From positions 310,001 through 374,000 of the forward strand of contig JAOZID010000004.1 of assembly GCA_026014465.1 (NCBI GenBank): a DNA stretch of 64,000 bases, written 5' to 3'. Position 1 is the stretch's first letter. Every line of letters begins with the position of its first letter. Position numbers and translations under genes: made by a program. Shown here in pieces: positions 1 to 7,822 of the stretch. Source of the stretch: Candidatus Bathyarchaeota archaeon. Its GTDB lineage: Archaea > Thermoproteota > Bathyarchaeia > Bathyarchaeales > Bathycorpusculaceae. A model generated the notes under the pieces. That model saw only the letters and a list, made by a program, of their open reading frames with translations. It was not told the origin of the DNA and ran no database searches.

Positions 1-2
1 AG

Positions 3-866
3 CTAATCGCTACATCTACGCCTTGGAATACGGATTCGCTGTTTTGGAAGATGTGCAACCACAAGGATTATTCTGATTTTGCGCGGTCGCATGTTCGGTG
101 GAGTGATGCATTAGAGCCTAATGGTCCGCTTAAGCCTGCTATTGTTGAGAAGATTAAACGTCAGTTCGGGGATGACCCGCAACGTTGGCGTCGGGAGATG
201 GAGGCAGAATGGGCAGAAGACGAAGATGTCTGGCTTGCTCAAAGCTTAATCGTTGCTTGCGTGGGTACGGTGAAGAATTGCGGAGAAGACCTCCAAGAGT
301 TCAACCCTGAAGCTAGCTGTGAAGGCGACTTTTTTGCTGGACTTGACTTGGCGCAAACCCGAGATTACTGCGTGCTCTCTGTAGTTGAACGCCTAAATGA
401 TAAGCTTTTCCTTCGGCACCTAAAGATTTTCCAGCAGCCTACGCTATACGCCCACGTTCTCGGTTACCTCAAAGCGCTGCAGGATAGATGGGGCGGATTC
501 CAGAAAATACGAGTGGACTTCACACGGGAAGGTCCAAGCATTATTGCCGATATGGAAACTGCTGGAATAGAAAACGCTGAAGGAGTAAACTTTAGCGTGC
601 CACGAAAGAGCGAGATGGCAAGCCTGCTAAAGCAGCGTATGATGAACAAGCAGTTCTACTATCCGCTGCTCAACTGGGAACGACCCTACAGAGGTGACCT
701 CTGCACTGAGCTAAACGTTGAACGCTATGACCTACGCAAGGACGGCACCATAGGCTACTCACACCCAAACGGAACCCACGACGACGTCTTTTGGAGCATA
801 GCACTAGCCGTGTTTGCCACTGTTCAGATGGAACCAGAACCGTTCCTAGCAGTTATCCCAAGGTGA
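3..866 (+). CDS. Terminase large subunit, C-terminal part (5' end outside window)
   Basis: The frame is open to the left edge: before the first Met the sequence reads LIATSTPWNTDSLFWKMC, typical of the end of a terminase ATPase domain, so this is a truncated view of a longer gene and not a 271-residue protein. After it come a nuclease-like RNase H fold start (GLDLAQTRDYC, first acidic residue) and a late THDDVFWSIALAVF segment, where terminase nucleases carry a paired Asp. Large terminases cut and package viral DNA. The next gene starts 7 bases downstream, so the two are probably co-transcribed. No capsid, portal or tail gene is visible in the window, so whether this marks a provirus or a captured gene cannot be decided here. 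Confidence 0.8.
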   Translation, partial: LIATSTPWNTDSLFWKMCNHKDYSDFARSHVRWSDALEPNGPLKPAIVEKIKRQFGDDPQRWRREMEAEWAEDEDVWLAQSLIVACVGTVKNCGEDLQEFNPEASCEGDFFAGLDLAQTRDYCVLSVVERLNDKLFLRHLKIFQQPTLYAHVLGYLKALQDRWGGFQKIRVDFTREGPSIIADMETAGIENAEGVNFSVPRKSEMASLLKQRMMNKQFYYPLLNWERPYRGDLCTELNVERYDLRKDGTIGYSHPNGTHDDVFWSIALAVFATVQMEPEPFLAVIPR

Positions 867-873
867 CCAAAAA

Positions 874-2313
874 ATGACAAGAAGACGAAATGAACCCTTC
901 CGTATAACCCAGTTCCGAAGAATCTACAACCGAGAAGAAGGAAAATTTACCTTCAACATGAGCTACGAAACCCATACTAAACCGACACCTCGCAGTCTGG
1001 TTGTTGCTGAAGCCTTCGGCTTAGGTATCGATGAGGCTCAGAAGTTCAAGGTTTTAGATGCATCGTTAAAGATTGGACCCAAAGACATAGTTTACATTAC
1101 GGGTGATAGTGGTAGCGGTAAAAGCGTTCTGTTACGTGCTATTAGGGCTGACTTAGGTGATGAAGCCATTGATTTGTCAGAGGTTGCAGTTGACCCAGAC
1201 AAACCCTTGATCGAAACGGTAGGCACAACAGTTGAAGAGAGCTTAGAACTGCTAAGCAAAGTCGGCTTGAACGACGCTTTTCTGTTCCTACGCACATATA
1301 GTCAATTGAGCGATGGCCAACGGTACCGTTACCGAATCGCCAAGCTAATCGAGAGCGGCAAACAATGGTGGCTCATGGACGAGTTCGCTGCATGCCTAGA
1401 CCGAGACACCGCAAAAATCATCGCCTACAACCTACAAAAGATTGCACGACAGCAAGGCAAAGCAGTCATTGCAGCAACGACCCATAGTGATCTACAAAAG
1501 GACCTCAAACCGAGCGTACTAGTGCGTAAACGGTTTGGGGAAGAAATCAAAATAGAATACTACCCAAACATTCCAGCAGCCGAATGCAGTCTAATTCGAG
1601 AGATGACAATAGAAGAAGGCACAAGAGAAGACTGGCAAAAACTCAGCGTTTTCCACTATCGAGGACACAAAGTGGCGGTTCCAAGAAAAATCTTCCGCAT
1701 AGTAAGAGGCGATGAACTCTGCGGCGTCATAGTCTACAGTTACCCACCACCAGCGTGTTATGGTAGACGCTTAGTGTTACCTCGAATGACAATTCAAGAG
1801 ATGAATAAGAAGTTGAGCATTATTAATCGTGTAGTTATTCATCCAAAATATCGGACTATAGGTTTAGGCACGAAACTAATTCATGACACTCTGTTGTTAG
1901 TAGGCACTTTTTATGTTGAGTTGATTGCCGTTATGCCGAAATACTCACCGTTCGCAGAAAATGCGGGTCTACAAAAAATTGCTGTGCAGCAAGAGGTTAA
2001 AAGCGTTTGTGAAGTCTCTAAAACGCTCGTGGAACTAGGCTTTAATTTACAGCTTCTATGTAGCGAACGCTATGTCTATAACAAACTTAGGAATTTAAGT
2101 TCTAAAGAAATAGAAGTCCTCAAGCTGTCTTTCGCTAAGAATAGTCACCCGCGATTCAAAAAAGAATTTGCAAGTAGACATCAACCTTTTGGAAAGACAC
2201 CCGAATATATTATGGCTGTGAGCCAATCAAACATAGAAAAGCTAGCACGTCTAGTGAAGATTACTGGGATCCTAAATCAGACAAAAGTTTACTTGCTATG
2301 GATGAAACAGTAA
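874..2313 (+). CDS. ABC-type ATPase fused to a GNAT-like acetyltransferase domain
   Basis: 479 residues. Residues about 40-220 form a soluble ABC ATPase: Walker A GDSGSGKS near residue 79, a degenerate signature LSDGQRYRYRIAKL near 145 and Walker B WWLMDEFAA near 165. The second half (about 260-400) looks like a GNAT N-acetyltransferase, with RGDELCGVIVYSYPPP followed by VVIHPKYRTIGLGTKLI, which fits the acetyl-CoA binding loop. There are no membrane segments, so it is not a transporter. It follows the terminase gene by 7 bases. The substrate is unknown. The domain reading is from motifs only. Confidence 0.75.
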   Translation: MTRRRNEPFRITQFRRIYNREEGKFTFNMSYETHTKPTPRSLVVAEAFGLGIDEAQKFKVLDASLKIGPKDIVYITGDSGSGKSVLLRAIRADLGDEAIDLSEVAVDPDKPLIETVGTTVEESLELLSKVGLNDAFLFLRTYSQLSDGQRYRYRIAKLIESGKQWWLMDEFAACLDRDTAKIIAYNLQKIARQQGKAVIAATTHSDLQKDLKPSVLVRKRFGEEIKIEYYPNIPAAECSLIREMTIEEGTREDWQKLSVFHYRGHKVAVPRKIFRIVRGDELCGVIVYSYPPPACYGRRLVLPRMTIQEMNKKLSIINRVVIHPKYRTIGLGTKLIHDTLLLVGTFYVELIAVMPKYSPFAENAGLQKIAVQQEVKSVCEVSKTLVELGFNLQLLCSERYVYNKLRNLSSKEIEVLKLSFAKNSHPRFKKEFASRHQPFGKTPEYIMAVSQSNIEKLARLVKITGILNQTKVYLLWMKQ

Positions 2314-2460
2314 CATTGCTTATTATGGTTACTTTTCGGGGGATGGTTCTTTCAAAAAGCTAAAGCTATATTGCCCTAATTGAATTAATACCTGCTATTT
2401 TTTTCAATTAGCAATAATCTTTTAACCACTTATAACCCATATTATCAAAAAGGTGAATAC

Positions 2461-2877
2461 TTGAAAGTATCTGCCAAATTTGGGCTTACAGCAGTAGAAG
2501 CTGTCAAGTTAATTCAAAATGATCTTGCCAATACACCCGAAGAAGCTTGGGGAAAAGCAGGACATGAAATTCTGAAGAGAGCGGTTTACATTAGGAAAGG
2601 TTGCCCAAAGGCTGCTTTCCTCGGACTTTGTGAAGAAGGGCTAGTCAAAGGGATTCCTAGAGGAAAATATACTAGATCAATAAAGAATAAAGCGTACGCG
2701 TTAAAGGCACTCGGACGTCTTCAAGCTGACCCTTCCCTTGCAAAAGATCCAAAATTACTTTGGTTAAGTATTTCGCCTAACCCGATTATTTCGCATAATT
2801 ATCAAATGAATGTTGTAATTTCCTTATGGAAAGAAAATTTACTGCTCGCTAAAAGTCAGAAAATAGGATACTTTTAA
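2461..2877 (+). CDS. DUF6979-like small protein
   Basis: 138 residues, TTG start with AAGGTGA just upstream (about 2450-2456). The core KGCPKAAFLGLCEEGLVKGI and the following GKYTRSIKNKAYALKAL stretch match what I remember of the DUF6979 family, a small soluble family without assigned function. No catalytic motif is evident, though the conserved Cys pair could matter. It stands alone between the terminase pair and the preQ0 operon, with about 150 bases of AT-rich sequence before it, so it probably has its own promoter. Any link with the DNA-modification genes is only by position. Confidence 0.6.
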   Translation: MKVSAKFGLTAVEAVKLIQNDLANTPEEAWGKAGHEILKRAVYIRKGCPKAAFLGLCEEGLVKGIPRGKYTRSIKNKAYALKALGRLQADPSLAKDPKLLWLSISPNPIISHNYQMNVVISLWKENLLLAKSQKIGYF

Positions 2878-2970
2878 GTCGAAAAGGCAACTGGAGCAGA
2901 AATAACATAGATGTGAGCGCTTTTTTAGGGGTTATTGTCTTTCTTGACATGAAAATGTCGATAACAATTA

Positions 2971-2999
2971 TATGCGCAAGTATGCGCATTAATACGCAT
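2971..2999. promoter_or_regulatory. Repeat/near-palindrome overlapping the RHH start codon
   Basis: TATGCGCA occurs twice, 10 bases apart (2971-2978 and 2981-2988), and ATGCGCATT (2982-2990) faces AATACGCAT (2991-2999), an 18-base near-palindrome with one mismatch pair that runs into the ATG at 2998. Tandem plus inverted half-sites of this size suit a ribbon-helix-helix dimer. The gene that starts here encodes one, so autoregulation of the preQ0 operon is the natural inference. Confidence 0.5.
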
Positions 3000-3333
3000 G
3001 AGCTCGTCTGCTAGAAAGAAAGAACCGCTAAACGTTACAATCGATAAAGATGTTAAGGAAAAAGCCATAACGGAAGCACATAAAAAGAACATACCGCTCT
3101 CACGACTCATTGAAAATTTTCTTAAATTCTTTGTAGACCCTCAAGTCTACTGCTACCATTGTGGAAAAGAATTCCATTCTTCGGAGACACTTGTGTGCAC
3201 TAAATGTTCGTCAATGAAGTGCCCCGCCTGTGGAAGTTGTGCGTGTAGTTTAAGCGAAGAAACATCCAAGGCAATATTCTACATGAGAAGAGTGTATGAA
3301 GACCTCTTAGCAGGGAGAGTAAAAGAACAGTAA
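2998..3333 (+). CDS. Ribbon-helix-helix protein with Cys-rich zinc-ribbon tail
   Basis: 111 residues. The N-terminal 45 residues have the RHH/CopG pattern: a short beta strand (PLNVTIDKDV) and two helices ending in SRLIENFLKFF. The middle has a dense set of Cys residues (CYHCGKE, CTKC, CPACGSCAC), probably one or two zinc sites, followed by a helical tail. It is the first gene of an operon: mptA/folE2 follows at once, then queD, queC and queE. It probably represses this operon through the repeats at its own start codon. RHH plus zinc ribbon is a common archaeal regulator layout; the target is inferred. Confidence 0.7.
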   Translation: MSSSARKKEPLNVTIDKDVKEKAITEAHKKNIPLSRLIENFLKFFVDPQVYCYHCGKEFHSSETLVCTKCSSMKCPACGSCACSLSEETSKAIFYMRRVYEDLLAGRVKEQ

Positions 3334-3360
3334 TAATTGCTATGAACAAAGGTGAAAAGA

Positions 3361-4128
3361 TTGGTTCAAGACGTTCAAAATCAAAAGCCTGAAAATGAAA
3401 TAGAACTCGAAAAAGTAGGCGTTGAAGGACTAAAGAAACTAGTCACCGTAGAAAGGCCTGAGAAAACTTACCACGTTATTGTCAGCATTAACAGCTATAT
3501 CACTTTACCTTCAAATTTGCGCGGGGTGCATATGAGTAGGTTTGTAGAGTCTGTTGAGGATATTCCAAGTTCAACCTCCGCAATAGAAGACTTGGCGCAA
3601 CAGATAGCGGTTGAGGCTTTCAAGAAACATGGATTCCATTGTAAAACTAAAATTTTTGGGGAGCTTCCCTTTGATAGAATAAGGCCAAGTGGCAAAAAGG
3701 AAAATTCAATCGCCAAGATGTTTGCCACTTTCTCAACAAAGACAAAAAAGAAGATGGCAGGTATCTCGGTAAATGGAGCTTTAGCCTGCCCATGCTCTAA
3801 GGAAATGTGCAATGGGCTAACACATAATCAACGTGGCAATTTGAGTGTCGAAATTGACATTTCAAATAACAATGTTGAGCTTTTAGATGTTATCGAAATA
3901 TGCAATCAAAGTTTTAGTGCTCCAACATTCTCATTGCTTAAAAGACCTGAAGAGAAACAAGTGGTTGAACAAATGCATGAAAACGCACGATTCGTTGAGG
4001 ATGTAACCCGAAAGTGCGTTCAACTACTAAAAGAAAAGTATCCGACAAAATATTGTGCTGTAAAGTGCGTAAGCATGGAATCTATTCATGACCATAACGT
4101 TTGCTCCGAATGGCGAGGCATTCTATGA
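3361..4128 (+). CDS. mptA: GTP cyclohydrolase, FolE2/MptA family
   Basis: Family enzymes open GTP as the first committed step to tetrahydropterins and 7-deazaguanines. The COG1469 core is visible: GALACPCSKEMCNGLTHNQR carries the metal-binding Cys and the following His, and ESIHDHN near the C-terminus carries a further conserved His. I prefer the TTG at 3361, because GGTGA (3351-3355) is then at Shine-Dalgarno distance; a GTG at 3352 is the alternative and would bury that signal. It is the first enzyme of a compact operon with queD, queC and queE, so here it most likely feeds preQ0. Archaeal MptA enzymes are usually Fe(II)-dependent; whether this one makes the cyclic phosphate or dihydroneopterin triphosphate cannot be told from sequence. 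Confidence 0.85.
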   Translation: MVQDVQNQKPENEIELEKVGVEGLKKLVTVERPEKTYHVIVSINSYITLPSNLRGVHMSRFVESVEDIPSSTSAIEDLAQQIAVEAFKKHGFHCKTKIFGELPFDRIRPSGKKENSIAKMFATFSTKTKKKMAGISVNGALACPCSKEMCNGLTHNQRGNLSVEIDISNNNVELLDVIEICNQSFSAPTFSLLKRPEEKQVVEQMHENARFVEDVTRKCVQLLKEKYPTKYCAVKCVSMESIHDHNVCSEWRGIL

Positions 4129-4139
4129 GAGGCAAAAAG

Positions 4140-4493
4140 ATGTATAGACTTAGAATAGAAACAGAATTTGACGCCGCACATAATCTCAAAGGCTACGAAG
4201 GTAAATGTGCAAATCTCCATGGGCATACTTGGAAAGTTGAGACATTCATAGTTGGAAAAGAACTCGATTCGATAGGAATGATAATGGACTTTGGATTGTT
4301 AAAAAAAAGACTTACTGAAATCACTGAGACTCTAGATCATTCGTACCTTAATGACAAGGCAGAGATTGGTAATCCCACTTCTGAAAATATCGCTAAATAC
4401 ATTTTCGACCAAATGAAGCTTCCGGATGGTGTGAAATTAGAAAAAGTTAGGATTTGGGAAAGCCCAAGAAGTTGGTGTGAATATTATGAATAA
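4140..4493 (+). CDS. queD: 6-carboxy-tetrahydropterin synthase QueD
   Basis: Second step of preQ0 synthesis, turning dihydroneopterin triphosphate into 6-carboxy-tetrahydropterin. The family signature is complete: FDAAHNL and HGHTW give the three zinc His, GKCANL the catalytic Cys, LDHSYLND the catalytic Asp/His, then PTSENIAKYIF and WESPRSW. The protein is about 117 residues from MYRLRIETEF, normal for the family. An in-frame ATG at 4125 overlaps the stop of the preceding gene (ATGA) and would add five residues; both starts have a GAGG-like signal. It overlaps queC by 8 bases. Confidence 0.93.
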   Translation: MYRLRIETEFDAAHNLKGYEGKCANLHGHTWKVETFIVGKELDSIGMIMDFGLLKKRLTEITETLDHSYLNDKAEIGNPTSENIAKYIFDQMKLPDGVKLEKVRIWESPRSWCEYYE

Positions 4494-5244
4494 ACAAAAG
4501 ATTGCTGTAGTGTTGTTAAGTGGTGGATTGGATTCAACGACCGTTGCAACGTTAGCGAAAAGCCAAGGTTATGATATTAGCGCCATCACTTTTAATTACG
4601 GGCAAGTCTTAAGCAAAGAAATCAAATCTGCTCAAGAGACATCAAAAAGATTAGGAATAACTCACAAGATTATTGACATATCAAACTACAAGGATTTGGC
4701 TTGGTACTCAGCGTTGACACACCCTGAGATGTTCAGTGTTCCAAAAGAGCGAAGCATCAATGAAATGAGTGATAGCATCCCAATCACCTATGTTCCCTTA
4801 AGAAATACCTTTCTTATAGTCATGGCTGCCGCCTTACTAGAATCCCAAATATTAGAAAAAGTTGAACTTGAGAAAGTTGATCCGCAATTAATTGAAGCTA
4901 GGATTTTCATTGCAGCGAACGCTTTAGATTATTCAGGATACCCTGACTGTCGACCAGAGTACTACCAAAGACTCAATGAACTTATGAAAATAACTAGCAA
5001 GGTCGGTATTCAGTACAAAATAGAGATGAAAATTGAAACTCCTCTTTTGTATATGACTAAGAAAGAAATTGCCGAATTAGGGTTAAAACTGAAAGCGCCC
5101 TTGGACCAAACATGGAGTTGCTATGTTGGCGGTGAGATACCTTGCCAAAAATGTGATTCCTGTAAACTTAGGGCTCAAGGCTTCAAAGAACTGGGAGTTA
5201 GTGACCCGCTCATTGCTCGTCTACAAAAAGAGGGAAAAATGTGA
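4486..5244 (+). CDS. queC: 7-cyano-7-deazaguanine (preQ0) synthase QueC
   Basis: ATP-dependent conversion of 7-carboxy-7-deazaguanine to preQ0. The PP-loop SGGLDSTT lies about 15 residues from the start, and the zinc site is intact near the C-terminus (SCYVGGEIPCQKCDSC, four Cys). About 252 residues, slightly longer than usual because of an insertion around residues 120-140 (LEKVELEKVDPQLIEAR). I chose ATG 4486 over GTG 4477 because it gives the usual spacing from GGTG and the usual N-terminus. It overlaps queD and is overlapped by queE (GTG inside ATGTGA), which suggests translational coupling. Confidence 0.95.
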   Translation: MNKQKIAVVLLSGGLDSTTVATLAKSQGYDISAITFNYGQVLSKEIKSAQETSKRLGITHKIIDISNYKDLAWYSALTHPEMFSVPKERSINEMSDSIPITYVPLRNTFLIVMAAALLESQILEKVELEKVDPQLIEARIFIAANALDYSGYPDCRPEYYQRLNELMKITSKVGIQYKIEMKIETPLLYMTKKEIAELGLKLKAPLDQTWSCYVGGEIPCQKCDSCKLRAQGFKELGVSDPLIARLQKEGKM

Positions 5245-5888
5245 AGATATGCGAGATTTTCCACTCCATTGAAGGCGAAGGAATAGAGATAGGAAGACCT
5301 CAAGTTTTTGTAAGATTGACCGGTTGCAATTTACAGTGTCAGTGGTGTGATACCAAATACTCGTGGCTTCAAGGAAAAGAAATGACTGTTTCTGACGTAG
5401 TTGAAAATATAGCAAAATACCCCTGCAGGACTGTCTCCATTACAGGAGGGGAACCGTTGCTTCAAAATGCTGAATTGAAGCAGTTAATCTCTAAACTTAA
5501 AGATAAGAGGTACATTCTATGCGTTAATACCAACGGGACTATTTTTGACCGGGCAATTTTTGACAAGGTAGACTTAATCACGATGGATTGTAAGTGTCCT
5601 TCTTCCGGAGAAGTAAGTGATCTGAAAGTATTGCAAGCAACCCAAAGCAACTACAGACAAAAAACGCAATTCAAATTTGTAATTTCAGATGAAAACGATT
5701 ATGCATATGCCCGTCAAACTATAGAGTCAACATTGCTGCATGGAAAAACGAATCTGATTTTTCAGCCTCAATGGTCAAACAAGTCGTTTTGCAGAAAACT
5801 AGCCGAATTGATTCTTAGGGATGAATTACAAGTGAGGTTACTTTTACAGCAGCATAAAATTATCTGGGGAGATAAAAAAGGCGTTTGA
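5241..5888 (+). CDS. queE: 7-carboxy-7-deazaguanine synthase QueE (radical SAM)
   Basis: Radical SAM enzyme that rearranges 6-carboxy-tetrahydropterin to 7-carboxy-7-deazaguanine. The iron-sulfur motif is CNLQCQWC (CX3CX2C), with the substrate loop IEGEGIEIGRPQVFVRL before it and the SAM-binding TGGEPLLQ after it. 215 residues, a normal size. The start is GTG at 5241 inside the end of queC, with AGAGGG upstream. It is the last gene of the preQ0 operon; its stop lies one base from the stop of the convergent gene, so the two transcripts meet here. Confidence 0.95.
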   Translation: MKICEIFHSIEGEGIEIGRPQVFVRLTGCNLQCQWCDTKYSWLQGKEMTVSDVVENIAKYPCRTVSITGGEPLLQNAELKQLISKLKDKRYILCVNTNGTIFDRAIFDKVDLITMDCKCPSSGEVSDLKVLQATQSNYRQKTQFKFVISDENDYAYARQTIESTLLHGKTNLIFQPQWSNKSFCRKLAELILRDELQVRLLLQQHKIIWGDKKGV

Positions 5889-5889
5889 G

Positions 5890-6750
5890 CTATAGTCGCT
5901 CATATATCGACAGATAATAATACGCCTTTTTCCCAACTATCAAGCCTTCCCGTTGTTTACATGCTTCAAACTTCGGGCAAAGTAGCGAGTTGCTTTCTTG
6001 AACCTGCATCTTTTTTTCACTTAGGGGACTCTCTTTGGCAAGGGTAGTAATGGGAGCTCCGCTTAACTCCATTCGACCGATATTCTCTAAGAATAGCACC
6101 TTTAACATTTCATCGAATGATTTACGTTTTAAGCGCATTTTTTCGCAAATATCTTCCCTAAGTGCGGGTATCTCAATGAAAACGCTTTTTTTGTGATGTA
6201 AAGCGCAGAAGTCTCGATAGTGATTTTGAACGGTCTCCTTAAAATTTAGTGGACCCAAATTTGGCAGGTTATTTATTATATAGATACGTCTACTAAAAAG
6301 ATGTCTTTGCGTAACTCCTAACCTTTCACACCAATCAGATACTACTTCTACAGCAGTTTGATTGAGGCTTAAACTTTCTTTTTCGGAAATGTCTTTTATT
6401 TCTGTCAGCGTTAAACCCTTACTATAAGTTGGGGTCTTTTCCAGAATTTCGATGAAATCTTTGTAGAACCGATATTTCAAAAGGAAGTATTCATGGATTT
6501 TTTTCCAATTGTTATTTTCAAAGTATTCAAGAAATTGCTTAGTTTCACTATTTGAACTGAAAGTTTTTCCTTCTTCCGTTAGTAGACCAATCATTTGAAG
6601 TTCAAGGACTATTTCGTTTCCTCTATCAAGACTTAACCCTAGTTCATTGGAAACGCTTTTTGTATCTACTATTTTTTCTTTGTAAGCTAAACTGCAAACT
6701 TGGATGATACGCTTCAACGTTACCGGTCTGATGGTTTTTCGGATTGTCAT
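5890..6750 (-). CDS. Winged-helix-like protein of unknown function, partner of the TGT-like gene
   Basis: 286 residues from ATG 6750, which lies one base after the stop of the upstream TGT-like gene; GGTG in that gene's end serves as ribosome site. The first 70 residues look like a winged helix (KSVSNELGLSLDRGNEIVLELQMIGLL). A second helical unit lies around 120-170, and the C-terminus has a CPKFEACK Cys pair followed by a VGKKAYYYL strand, possibly a small metal site. I do not recognise a family. It is the last gene of a three-gene operon (AAA ATPase, TGT-like, this), so a role as DNA-binding or adaptor subunit is a reasonable guess only. Confidence 0.6.
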   Translation of the reverse strand: MTIRKTIRPVTLKRIIQVCSLAYKEKIVDTKSVSNELGLSLDRGNEIVLELQMIGLLTEEGKTFSSNSETKQFLEYFENNNWKKIHEYFLLKYRFYKDFIEILEKTPTYSKGLTLTEIKDISEKESLSLNQTAVEVVSDWCERLGVTQRHLFSRRIYIINNLPNLGPLNFKETVQNHYRDFCALHHKKSVFIEIPALREDICEKMRLKRKSFDEMLKVLFLENIGRMELSGAPITTLAKESPLSEKKMQVQESNSLLCPKFEACKQREGLIVGKKAYYYLSIYERL

Positions 6751-6751
6751 T

Positions 6752-7813
6752 TTAGGCACCTGGGAAGTAAAACTTGGTACGTTTTTTTGCATATTCAAAC
6801 GCTTTCTTGGCCCATTTTGCGTTTCTAAATCGGTATGTTAGATATTCCTCTACTCTGTTCTCTTTTATTGCTGTCTTTGTTTGTTCTATTTCGTCCCACA
6901 GAATCCACAGATTATGAAAAGTTAGTAATTCGCGACTTTTTCTTAGTTCTGTTAAGGTGTGTTTTTGGCATATCGGACAATTGCACGGTGAAGAATCAGA
7001 ATAGTCATGAAGGTCTCTGAACTCTTTGCGTCCATATCCAGGTAGCGAGTAATTTCTGTTTCCAGATGCTACCACAAAAAATGAAGAATCAAAAGAATCG
7101 ACTCCGAGATATATCAGCAGGTGAGTTACGAGCGGACTTCCAAGGCCATAAACATGAACGGGTTTTTCACCTGCTTCTAATTTTACCGCCAGTATGAAGT
7201 CAACTAAAGAGCGATAGTTACTATATCTAGGCATTAGACTTCCAATTGCATACCCATCAAAGTCTCCGTATCTTTTCAAGTTTCTAATGACATTTCGGAG
7301 CACTATCGGGTCATAACCATTTATGCTTGCATAAAGAAGCATCGCAGGGTCTTTTCTCAAGGATAACGCTAATTTAGCGTTCTTTACGGTTCTAGCGATT
7401 TTCTCGTTCTCTGTCAGTGCTTTGCATTGAATAGGAAAATCTAAAGTTGAAGCGATGTCAGCTCCCATTTTCTCTTGAATTTCAAGTATTCTCTCCGGTC
7501 GGATAGTTAGGCGATATTTTTTATAGATAAAGCCGCCGCTATCCGCAAATGTAATCCCAAAGAATCTAACGAAAGGTTGGACGCCTGTTTTGAGAATTGT
7601 TCCTAAATGTCCGCCTCTGTTCATAGATAGGAACGCTGCGTTAAAAAGAGCCGTATTTATATGTGGAAATTTTTCCCAGTATCGCGGTGTATTCCATCCC
7701 CCCTCTGCGCCAAGATTATGAACTGGAAAGAGCACAGGCGTTTTAAGAACTCCATGCTTGGTGTTTAGCTCCCCTACTCTAGCAAACCCATCGGATGCTG
7801 TTACTTCGAACAT
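6752..7813 (-). CDS. tRNA-guanine transglycosylase-like enzyme without PUA domain (second DpdA-like candidate)
   Basis: 353 residues. Three TGT hallmarks are present: the base-pocket Asp in FADSGGF (near residue 90), the nucleophile segment GVDSFDSSFF (near 240) and the zinc site CNCPICQKH with a downstream HNLW. Archaeal arcTGTs that act on tRNA position 15 are much longer and end in PUA-type RNA-binding domains. This protein lacks those, as do the DpdA enzymes that exchange guanine for preQ0 in DNA. It lies beside a preQ0 operon and a clear dpdA, so DNA is the more likely substrate, but a tRNA substrate is not excluded. It starts 9 bases after the AAA ATPase gene (AAGGCGATC ribosome site). 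Confidence 0.8.
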   Translation of the reverse strand: MFEVTASDGFARVGELNTKHGVLKTPVLFPVHNLGAEGGWNTPRYWEKFPHINTALFNAAFLSMNRGGHLGTILKTGVQPFVRFFGITFADSGGFIYKKYRLTIRPERILEIQEKMGADIASTLDFPIQCKALTENEKIARTVKNAKLALSLRKDPAMLLYASINGYDPIVLRNVIRNLKRYGDFDGYAIGSLMPRYSNYRSLVDFILAVKLEAGEKPVHVYGLGSPLVTHLLIYLGVDSFDSSFFVVASGNRNYSLPGYGRKEFRDLHDYSDSSPCNCPICQKHTLTELRKSRELLTFHNLWILWDEIEQTKTAIKENRVEEYLTYRFRNAKWAKKAFEYAKKRTKFYFPGA

Positions 7814-7822
7814 GTGATCGCC

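Noticed and set aside
3361-5888. The que genes as host archaeosine supply for tRNA
   Set aside because: They lie in a mobile island between viral-type genes and dpdA under an RHH repressor; the host normally has its own set. A side contribution to tRNA cannot be excluded.
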